Assembly (NCBI GenBank): GCA_020201435.1
Contig: JAIVGS010000192.1
Coordinates: forward strand, 1 to 36,449
DNA length: 36,449 nt
From: Myxococcales bacterium
GTDB taxonomy: Bacteria > Myxococcota > Myxococcia > Myxococcales > 40CM-4-68-19
Direction: 5' to 3'
In this document: positions 16,664 to 23,314 of the stretch, piece by piece
How the letters are laid out: each line of letters opens with the position of its first letter
Position numbering within the stretch: position 1 is the first letter of the stretch
The notes under the pieces: model-generated
Databases searched by the model: none
Seen by the model: the letters and a program-made list of their open reading frames with translations, nothing else
Told to the model about the DNA's origin: nothing
Translations under genes and position numbers: made by a program

Positions 16664-18295
16664 ATCGTCGTCGAGCATCAGCCACTCGATGACCGACACC
16701 GGCAGGCTGCCGTAGGACAACAGCTCGTCGTGAAACGCGCCGAGACGGAAGGAAGCGCCGCGCCGATCGCGATACCGCCCGAGCAGCCCCATGATCTGCC
16801 ACTTCCCGGTGATGTACGCGATCTTCTGCAGCGGGCTCGCCGCCGCGCCCGCCGCCTCGCCCTCGGCAGCCTCGCGATCGAGCCCGCCCGCGTCCATGAA
16901 GTAGCGCACCGCCTCTTCGAAGCTCCACTTGCCGGTGTGCAGGTTGACGTCGACCCCGATCCGCGCCGCCCGGTACCGCGAGAGCCGCAGCACCTGCGCC
17001 TGCCCCGCGGACCCCTCCGGGTACAACCCCTGCCGCGAGAGCATCTCTTCGCCGTACAGCGCCCACCCCTCGACGAAGACGTTGTCCCCCTGCTGCCGCC
17101 GGATCTCGTCGGTGAGATGATTCGCGATCGAAAGCTGCAGGAAATGCCCCGGAATCCCCTCGTGCCCGAGGATCGGCCGAGGGTCCTCGATCGCCGCGCG
17201 GATGTAGAAGTTGCCGCTCTTCGGGTTGTAGGTGGGGATGAAATAGAACCCCTCCGGGTCGTTGTCGTAGAGCCCCGGCGGGTTCATGAACCCGCCCGGC
17301 GACGTCGGCTTGAACGCTTCCGGAAGCTGCCGGATGGTGAACGGCCCGAGATACGCCGGCAGCGTCACCAGCCGCCGCTCGCGGAGGAAATCGATCATCT
17401 CCTTCTCTCGCGCCTGGTACGCGGCCAGGAACGCCTGCTGGTCGGCCGGCACGCGGGCGGCGCGCGACGGATCCGGCGAGGCGAGCGACGGATCGCGCAG
17501 CAGCGACTCCAGCCCGCGGTAGCGGTTCAACTCGGCGACCCCGAGCATCGCCAGCTGGTCGGCATCGAGCGGCAGCAGGTTGACCTGGTGCAGCAGCTCG
17601 TCGTACCGCGCCCGCCCCATCGGCGCCCATGCCGCCATCTTCGGGATCCGCTCCTCCAGCCACGCCGCGAATCCGTGCAGCGCCGCGAGCGCGCCGTCGC
17701 GCGCTTTCACCAGCGCGTCCTTCTCCGCCGGCGACAGGTCCGCCGCCAGCGACATCAGGCTGCCGAGATAGAGATCGTCGCCCCCGCGCGCCGACTGCGC
17801 GGCCAGCCGTGCGTACAGCGCGATCGGCTTCGTCAGATTGCGCCGGGCCTGCTCGAGAAACGCCGGCATCTTTTGCAGCCGCTGCGTCGCCGCCAGCGCG
17901 CGCGTCCGCGGCAGCGCGTACTCCTTCTTGAGCAGCGAAAAGATGGCCGAGGAACACTCGCCGACGTAGATCTGCGGATCCTTCTCCTCCGGCTCGAGGA
18001 GTCCGCCGTAGACGCGATCGCGCTCGAGCTGCGCACGGAGCAGGACCGCGTCGACGCGATCGTCCTTGCTCCACCCCGAAGTCTGCAGCGCCTTCACCTG
18101 CCCGAGGATCGCCTCGACGTGACGCCTGCGCTCGCGAAAGGCGGTGGGGTCGGAGAGGTCCGCATCCCACATGTGCAGACCCTGGTCGCTGCTCGTCACC
18201 GGATCGATCCGGTTGCGCCAGTCGTAATAGTCGCGCGCGATCGCGCGCATGGCGGAGGGATCGGAAGCAGCCAGCAGGGCGAGAAGGAGGAGCAT
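16640..18295 (-). CDS. DUF885 family protein, probable exported metallopeptidase
   Basis: A 551-aa protein with a short signal-like N-terminus (MLLLLALLAASDPSA) and the DUF885 fold through its whole length. The motif HEGIPGHFLQ (around residue 378) is the family's HExxxGH-like zinc site, and FVEGWALYGEEM provides the downstream Glu. These features are shared with gluzincin-type peptidases. FMNPPGLYDNDPEG and YNPKSGNFYIRA are also typical. The family is large in Acidobacteria, Myxococcota and related soil groups, and its substrates are mostly unknown. The start abuts a divergent region shared with the cyclic-nucleotide-binding gene. The end runs 24 bases into the reductase gene on the other strand. 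Confidence 0.9.
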   Translation of the reverse strand: MLLLLALLAASDPSAMRAIARDYYDWRNRIDPVTSSDQGLHMWDADLSDPTAFRERRRHVEAILGQVKALQTSGWSKDDRVDAVLLRAQLERDRVYGGLLEPEEKDPQIYVGECSSAIFSLLKKEYALPRTRALAATQRLQKMPAFLEQARRNLTKPIALYARLAAQSARGGDDLYLGSLMSLAADLSPAEKDALVKARDGALAALHGFAAWLEERIPKMAAWAPMGRARYDELLHQVNLLPLDADQLAMLGVAELNRYRGLESLLRDPSLASPDPSRAARVPADQQAFLAAYQAREKEMIDFLRERRLVTLPAYLGPFTIRQLPEAFKPTSPGGFMNPPGLYDNDPEGFYFIPTYNPKSGNFYIRAAIEDPRPILGHEGIPGHFLQLSIANHLTDEIRRQQGDNVFVEGWALYGEEMLSRQGLYPEGSAGQAQVLRLSRYRAARIGVDVNLHTGKWSFEEAVRYFMDAGGLDREAAEGEAAGAAASPLQKIAYITGKWQIMGLLGRYRDRRGASFRLGAFHDELLSYGSLPVSVIEWLMLDDDSGVRVQH

Positions 18296-18360
18296 CGGCG
18301 CAGGCTAGCAGCACGCTTGCCCATGCCGCGAGTCCGTGCGATGGACCAAGAGGGAGTCCG

Positions 18361-19068
18361 ATGGCCGGCGATCCGGCTTCAAAGGGCAAGGAGAAAGCCT
18401 GGATGGCCGACGACGGCAAGCTGAACCGGTGGCGCCTCTTCGCCGAGCTGTCGACGGCGGACGCGGACGTGGTCCTCAAAGCGTGCGAGGGGCGGATCCT
18501 CGTCGGCGGCGAGGAGCTGTTCCACGAGAACGATTCCGGCGACTCGCTCTTCATCGTGCAGAGCGGGCGGGTCGACATCTTCAAGAACATCCGCGGCGAC
18601 GTCGATCGATCGCTGGCCTCGTTCGGCCCCGGCGACGTGATCGGCGAGATGAGCTTCATCGACGGCGCGCGGCGATCGGCGACCGCGCGCACCACCGAGA
18701 GCTCGGAGTTTCTGGTCCTCTCGCGGGCGAGCTTCGCGAAAGTGCAGAAGGAGCGGCCCGACATCGCCGCGGCGTTCTTCCGGAACATGGCGGCGATCGT
18801 CGCCACCCGCCTGCGCACGACCAACGAGCTGTACCGCGAAGCCGTCTCGTTCGGCATCGAAGCGACCGGCGCGCATACGCTGAATCTCAAGAACATGGCC
18901 GAAGAGCTGCGCCGCGTGACGCTGCACCTGGTCGGCGGCACCTCGGTCTCCGGCCGCATTCTACAGATGGATCACCACGCCGCCGGCTACACCGTCGTCC
19001 TCAAGATGGAGAACGACCGGCTGACGGTCGTCCCTTACCACGCGATCCAGAGGATCGACCTTGCATAG
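18361..19068 (+). CDS. Cyclic-nucleotide-binding domain fused to a C-terminal Sm/Hfq-like segment
   Basis: A 235-aa protein. Residues about 25-140 form a cNMP-binding domain with the phosphate-binding cassette GEMSFIDGARRSATART, containing the Glu and Arg that contact the cyclic nucleotide. There is no Crp-type helix-turn-helix after it. Residues about 180-235 instead read VTLHLVGGTSVSGRI, then a D, a strand, and PYHAIQRIDL. The spacing of VxxxLVxGxxxxGxI...D and the xHAI motif resembles Hfq/Sm1-Sm2 (LVNGxxLxGxI, KHAI). This C-terminal assignment is from memory of the family, not a search. AGAGGGAG lies about 6 bases before the ATG; an internal ATG at 18403 is less supported. The stop overlaps the thioesterase start by eight bases. 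Confidence 0.8.
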   Translation: MAGDPASKGKEKAWMADDGKLNRWRLFAELSTADADVVLKACEGRILVGGEELFHENDSGDSLFIVQSGRVDIFKNIRGDVDRSLASFGPGDVIGEMSFIDGARRSATARTTESSEFLVLSRASFAKVQKERPDIAAAFFRNMAAIVATRLRTTNELYREAVSFGIEATGAHTLNLKNMAEELRRVTLHLVGGTSVSGRILQMDHHAAGYTVVLKMENDRLTVVPYHAIQRIDLA

Positions 19069-19504
19069 GTGGCCGGTGACCATCGAGCTCCCCGTCCAAT
19101 GGGGAGACATGGACTCGTTCAACCACGTGAACAACGTCGTCTACCTGCGCTGGTTCGAGTCGGCGCGGATCGCGTACTTCGAGCGGGCCGGCATCCTGTC
19201 GCGGATGCCGGAGATCGGCCCGATCCAGGCCCGCCAGGTGATCGACTATCGATTGCCGCTCCGCTATCCCGACCGGCTGCTGGTCTCGGCGACGGTGACG
19301 AAGCTCGGCAACACCTCGTTCACCATGGGCCTGCGGGCCCGAAGCCACGGCCACGATCGGGCCATCGCGGCCGAGGGCGAGGCGGTGATCGTGATGGTCG
19401 ATTATCGAAGCAATCGCAAAGTCCCGCTCGGCGACGCGCTGAGAAAAAACATCGAGGATCTCGAGTCGACCGGGCCCGAGCTCCCGCCGCCGCAGGGCGA
19501 CTGA
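19061..19504 (+). CDS. Hotdog-fold acyl-CoA thioesterase (4HBT)
   Basis: A 147-aa single-hotdog protein. The motif WGDMDSFNHVNNVVYLRWFE is the 4HBT/YbgC signature with the catalytic Asp and the helix-capping NHVNN, and QARQVIDYRLPLRYPD follows as expected. It would hydrolyse acyl-CoA or a related acyl thioester in the cytoplasm; chain length is unknown. The track start is a TTG at 19061, inside the end of the upstream gene, with AGAGGA seven bases before it. A GTG at 19076 is an alternative with its AGGTGG site too close. Overlap with the cyclic-nucleotide-binding gene implies co-translation, though the functional link is not evident. Confidence 0.88.
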   Translation: MHRWPVTIELPVQWGDMDSFNHVNNVVYLRWFESARIAYFERAGILSRMPEIGPIQARQVIDYRLPLRYPDRLLVSATVTKLGNTSFTMGLRARSHGHDRAIAAEGEAVIVMVDYRSNRKVPLGDALRKNIEDLESTGPELPPPQGD

Positions 19505-19558
19505 CCAGGCAGGCAGCGACTCCTCCGCCTTCCTATTTTGCCGGAGGAGGATACCCAC

Positions 19559-19714
19559 ATGCTCTGGTTTCTCGGCGCGCTCCTGATCGTCATCTGGATC
19601 ATCGGTCTCGCTTTCAAGGTCACCACCGGCATCATCCACATCGCGTTGATCGCGGGCCTGATCCTGTTCGTGCTCGGCTTCTTCAGGGGACGGCAGACGC
19701 CGGCAGCGCCGTAA
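19559..19714 (+). CDS. Small lmo0937/DUF5670-like membrane protein
   Basis: A 51-aa protein too short for the ORF track: it begins MLWFLGALLIVIWIIGLAFK, has a second hydrophobic span (IALIAGLILFVLGFF) and ends FRGRQTPAAP. Two membrane helices with a short VTTG turn and a basic tail are the pattern of the lmo0937 family of tiny stress-associated membrane proteins, whose role is unknown. A very strong GGAGGAGG site lies eight bases before the ATG, supporting real and perhaps high expression. It follows the thioesterase by 54 bases. Confidence 0.85.
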   Translation: MLWFLGALLIVIWIIGLAFKVTTGIIHIALIAGLILFVLGFFRGRQTPAAP

Positions 19715-19792
19715 GGTTGCAGTACAGCCGGCAGTCCATGGCTTGGCGGGCGCGGCCTGCCGCCTCGCGCTCGTCGTCGTTTGCGCCGGCAG

Positions 19793-21529
19793 TCACGCCT
19801 GTTTCAACTCGAAATGACAGCGGGCCTTTTCGGCTTCGATCGCGGCGCGATCCTCGGCCCGCGGCTCGACCCACTTCACCATCTCGTCGGCCTCCCACGT
19901 GTACGGCGCGCCGTTGAGCAGCACGCGTCCCTCCATCACCGCGCGGGTCGCGTCGACGAGCGGCAGGCCGCGCAGCGCTTCAACGAGCGCTTCGAAGCGG
20001 CCCTGGCGCGCCGGATCGAGAAAATGCAGCCGGTCGCGCCCCGCGTAGGCGAAATGATACGCCGCCGGCCGCAACGCCAGACCCTGCAGGCCGAGGCGCA
20101 CGGCCATCCGCATCAAAAGCAGCGACATCTCCCGCGCCAGCCCGAGCCCTGGCACGTCCTGCCCGGGAAGCCGCGGCCGCTCCGCGGAGAACCGCGCGCG
20201 CGGATGGCGCAGCGCGAGCCAGTGCACGTAGAGCATGTCGCCGTGGCGCTCGACGACCACTTCGATCAGCACCTCTCCGGTCGGCGCGTTCACCAGCCGC
20301 GCGCTCTGGCCCACGCTCTCGTCGTGGATCTCGACGCGAAACGGGCCGTAGCCGAGGCGGCGGATCTCGCCGAGCACCCCGTAGCGGTGCAGCGCGTGCT
20401 CGATGCCCTCGGCGGTGTAGAAGCTCATCCACAGCTTGCGCTCGCCGGTCGAGAATCCGAGGTCGGCCGCGACGTCGTCGATCTCCATCTCGGCCGTGCG
20501 GCCCAGATCCGACGGCGCGAGGCTCTGCGCGATGGCCGTGAACCGCGCGACCAGCGGGTCGTACCTGCGCGGGATCGGCGCCCGGCTGCGGATGCCGAGC
20601 GCGAGGCCGGTCCCCGCCAGCGCGCGCCACGCATCGTCAGTGTAGCCGCCGCCCGGGAGCCACACCGAGGGGACGCGAAGCAGCGCGTCGGCCACGCGCA
20701 GGTCGCGCTCGCGGCATCCTTCCAGCGTCAATCCGAGGTCGCCGAGCGGATCGCCTCCCAGCACGTCGCCGCTCGCGATCACGAAGGCGAGGTCGCCTTT
20801 CGGGATGCGCGCCAGCAGCGCATCGAGCGCGGCGAGGTAGGCCGCATCGCCGGCGCCCTGCGCCAACACGGTCTCGTCGACGCCTGGCAGCGGTCCCCAA
20901 TCGGCGACGGAGATCGATCCTAAAAAGCACGACCGGTCGTGCTGCAAACAGGCGGCCGTCCCGTCCGGCGGGTGTGCGTCGAGGTCGAGGACGACCACCC
21001 GGCCGGAAAAGCCGTCGGCACGAACGGCGGCGATGGCGATCGCGACGTCGTTGACCGGGCAGAATCCGCCGGCGACGTCTGGCCTCGCGTGATGGAATCC
21101 GCCCAGCAGGTTCAGCGCCCGCGTCCCGAAGCGGCGCGGATTCGCCGGCGAGAGCACCTCGCGGGCGGCGTCGACGGTGCCGCCGCAGGCGAGGCGCACG
21201 GTGTTCATCACCTCGTCCACCGGCACGTCGCCAGCGTCGGTGTTCCAGATCCGCGCCAGCGTCTCCGCCCGGCCGAGCGACTCGAGCAGCTCCGGCGTGT
21301 GTACCCGCGACAGCTCGTCGTACCCGGCGCGGCGCGGCGTGCGCAGGTTCTGCCGGGCGATCGCGCGCCGCTCGAGCAGGAACCAGACCGCGTTGTCCGC
21401 GCGCCTCGGCGCAAATCCGGTGCGCGCCTCGAGCGAGGTGAGCGGCAGCCGGTAATCGGGCGAGTACCAGACCGCGAGATCGCGGCCGAAGAGCCAGCGC
21501 CGGACCCGGTTTTCGGCCCCAAAGAGCAT
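19793..21529 (-). CDS. Histone-deacetylase-family deacetylase with an extra C-terminal domain
   Basis: ATG at 21529 gives 578 aa; the track's 19 extra residues overlap the dinB start region. Residues about 20-330 are an HDAC/AcuC domain with the His pair (GGFHHARPDVAGGFCPVND, His 146-147), zinc ligands Asp 184 and His 186 in DLDAHPPDGT, Asp 255 in ASGDVLGGDPLG, and the transition-state Tyr 296 in GGGYTDD. In the common family the zinc loop reads DxHHGxG; here HPP replaces HHG, but the ligands are kept. It should remove acetyl groups from lysines or small amines. Residues about 345-578 form an additional domain I do not firmly recognise. A GLGLAREM loop followed by a helix recalls GNAT acetyltransferases. 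The gene carries one copy of the 21-bp dispersed repeat. Confidence 0.85.
   Translation of the reverse strand: MLFGAENRVRRWLFGRDLAVWYSPDYRLPLTSLEARTGFAPRRADNAVWFLLERRAIARQNLRTPRRAGYDELSRVHTPELLESLGRAETLARIWNTDAGDVPVDEVMNTVRLACGGTVDAAREVLSPANPRRFGTRALNLLGGFHHARPDVAGGFCPVNDVAIAIAAVRADGFSGRVVVLDLDAHPPDGTAACLQHDRSCFLGSISVADWGPLPGVDETVLAQGAGDAAYLAALDALLARIPKGDLAFVIASGDVLGGDPLGDLGLTLEGCRERDLRVADALLRVPSVWLPGGGYTDDAWRALAGTGLALGIRSRAPIPRRYDPLVARFTAIAQSLAPSDLGRTAEMEIDDVAADLGFSTGERKLWMSFYTAEGIEHALHRYGVLGEIRRLGYGPFRVEIHDESVGQSARLVNAPTGEVLIEVVVERHGDMLYVHWLALRHPRARFSAERPRLPGQDVPGLGLAREMSLLLMRMAVRLGLQGLALRPAAYHFAYAGRDRLHFLDPARQGRFEALVEALRGLPLVDATRAVMEGRVLLNGAPYTWEADEMVKWVEPRAEDRAAIEAEKARCHFELKQA
20922..20942. 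repeat. 21-bp dispersed repeat with 16-bp palindrome, copy 1
   Basis: Five A residues followed by the perfect palindrome GCACGACCGGTCGTGC, inside the deacetylase gene. On the coding (minus) strand it reads as a hairpin followed by five T, encoding residues around HDRSCF. An identical 21-bp sequence occurs at 33932-33952. Confidence 0.9.
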
Positions 21530-21554
21530 CGCGGCGGCGATACTATCGGCTGCG

Positions 21555-22712
21555 ATGCCCGTGCGCGCGATCCTGCACGTCGACATGGACGCGTTCTACG
21601 CGTCGGTCGAGGTCCGCGACGACCCGCGGCTGAAAGGAAAACCGGTCGTGGTCGGGGGCGCCGCACGGCGCGGCGTGGTCCTCGCCGCCAGCTACGAAGC
21701 ACGACCGTTCGGCGTCCGCTCGGCGATGCCGATGGCCCGCGCGCTGCGGCTCTGCCCGCACCTGATCGTCGTGCCGCCCGATTTCTCCAAGTACTCGAAA
21801 GCGAGCGAACAGGTCTTCGACATCTTCCACTCCTTCACGCCGGAAGTCGAAGGCCTGTCGCTCGACGAAGCGTTTCTCGATGTGACGCGTTCGCAGGCGT
21901 TGAAAGGGCCCGCCTTCGAGCAGGCGCGGGCGATCAAGGGACAGATCCGCCGCCAGACGCAGCTCACCGCCAGCGTCGGGATCGCGGAGGTCATGTTCGC
22001 GGCCAAGATCGCGTCCGATCTTTCCAAGCCCGACGGCCTGCTCGAAGTGCCGCCGGGAAAGGTCCCCGAATTCCTCGCTCCGCTGCCCGCCTCGCGCCTG
22101 TGGGGCGTGGGCCCGAAGACGGACGAAGAGCTGAAACGGGTCGGCCTCCAGACCATCGGCGACGTCGCGCGCGCAGACCGGGCCTACCTCGAGGCGCGGC
22201 TGGGCTCGATCGGACCGTGGCTGCACGATCTCGCCAACGGCATCGACGAGCGCACCGTCCAGTCGGACGCGCTGGCGAAGAGCATCGGGGCCGAAGAGAC
22301 CTTCGACGACGACCTCGAGGGCGAAGCGCTGCTCCCGTTCATCCACGAGCAATCGCTCCGGGTGGGAGCGCGGCTGCGGCGGGCCGGCCTCAAGGCGCGC
22401 TCGGTGCACCTCAAGGTCAAGTACTTCGACTTCCGCATCCAGACCCGCCAGGAGACGCTGCCGCTCGCGACCGACGACAGCGCCGAGATCTACCGCGTCG
22501 CGTCGCGCCTGCTCGAGAAGGTCGAAGCCCGCCCGATCCGCCTCACGGGTGTGCACGCAGGCGACCTCGGAGCAGATGCGCCCCAACTCGGCCTCTTCGA
22601 CGCGGAGCGCAAGAAGCGCGAGCGGCTCAACCGCTCGCTGGACGCGATCGCCGAGAAGTTCGGCGACGGCGCGGTGTTGCCCGCCGATCTCCTACCTCCG
22701 CGCAAGAAGTGA
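21555..22712 (+). CDS. dinB: DNA polymerase IV (Y family)
   Basis: A 385-aa translesion polymerase. The first catalytic motif is HVDMDAFYASVE, the second is GLSLDEAFLDVT, and the finger and thumb segments follow (RRGVVLAASYEARPFGV, WGVGPKTDEEL). Near the C-terminus QLGLF fits the beta-clamp-binding pentapeptide. It would bypass damaged bases at low fidelity in the cytoplasm. The palm strand reads SVGIAEVMFAAKIASD where most members have a Pro and a Lys (for example APVKFLAKIAS), a small departure close to the active site. The ATG lies 25 bases from the divergent deacetylase gene, and TACTAT just upstream could serve as a -10. Confidence 0.95.
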   Translation: MPVRAILHVDMDAFYASVEVRDDPRLKGKPVVVGGAARRGVVLAASYEARPFGVRSAMPMARALRLCPHLIVVPPDFSKYSKASEQVFDIFHSFTPEVEGLSLDEAFLDVTRSQALKGPAFEQARAIKGQIRRQTQLTASVGIAEVMFAAKIASDLSKPDGLLEVPPGKVPEFLAPLPASRLWGVGPKTDEELKRVGLQTIGDVARADRAYLEARLGSIGPWLHDLANGIDERTVQSDALAKSIGAEETFDDDLEGEALLPFIHEQSLRVGARLRRAGLKARSVHLKVKYFDFRIQTRQETLPLATDDSAEIYRVASRLLEKVEARPIRLTGVHAGDLGADAPQLGLFDAERKKRERLNRSLDAIAEKFGDGAVLPADLLPPRKK

Positions 22713-22771
22713 GGGCGGGTAGGAGCGCGTAAAGGTTGCCGACGACCCTCGACCAAGGTCAAAATGTACAT

Positions 22772-23314
22772 ATGCGCCAGAACCTGCGACGCCATCACCG
22801 CGGCTTCACGCTCATCGAGTTGATGATCGTGGTCGCATTGATCGGGATCATCTCCAGCCTCGCGATCCCGAACTACCTCAGGTTCACGGCGCGTTCGCAG
22901 CGGGCCGAGATGCTCGAGACGGTCAGCAAGATGAAGCTGTTCTTCAAGACCACGTACGACAACAGCGGCACGTTCATCACGCCGAATACGCCCTCCGCCG
23001 GCCAGCAGAGCGACGTCAACCCCGACCCCGCGCTCAGCCCGGTGGGGCAGCCGGCGGTGTGGAACAACCACCGCGGCGGCTGGACCGACTTGCCCTTCCC
23101 GCCGGAAGGCGCGCTGCGCATGCGCTACGCCTATACGCCCGACGCCGACCACGTCACCATCGATGTCTGCGGCTCGTTCCCCGGCATGGGACCTGTGACC
23201 AGCGTGACCTGCGCCGCGACCAGCCTCGGACCGATGACGGGCAACTACCGCTACATCGAGGTCATGTACCCGAACGGGACCTCGGACGTCACCGAGCTTC
23301 CGACCGCCCTCTGA
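22772..23314 (+). CDS. Type IV pilin-like protein (PilA/GspG type)
   Basis: A 180-aa prepilin. The class III leader MRQNLRRHHRG is followed by the cleavage site and the methylated Phe, FTLIELMIVVALIGIISSLAIPNY, with the conserved Glu at position 5 of the mature protein. Processing by PilD would leave about 169 residues. Two cysteines near the C-terminus (VCGSF and VTCAATS) can close the usual disulfide loop. The track start (TTG at 22736) would add 12 unneeded residues; the ATG at 22772 gives a standard leader. It lies 59 bases after dinB. No other pilus assembly gene is in the window, so it could be a major pilin, a minor pilin or a pseudopilin. Its TGA abuts the convergent gene's stop, forming TGATCA. 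Confidence 0.9.
   Translation: MRQNLRRHHRGFTLIELMIVVALIGIISSLAIPNYLRFTARSQRAEMLETVSKMKLFFKTTYDNSGTFITPNTPSAGQQSDVNPDPALSPVGQPAVWNNHRGGWTDLPFPPEGALRMRYAYTPDADHVTIDVCGSFPGMGPVTSVTCAATSLGPMTGNYRYIEVMYPNGTSDVTELPTAL

Noticed and set aside
20922-20942. Intrinsic terminator (hairpin plus T run) on the coding strand of the deacetylase gene
   Set aside because: It lies mid-gene with intact reading through to catalytic residues, and the T run is only five long; treated as a dispersed repeat instead.
22713-22771. Sigma-54 promoter for the pilin gene
   Set aside because: No GG-N10-GC spacing could be found; the nearby GG and TTGC elements are wrongly spaced.
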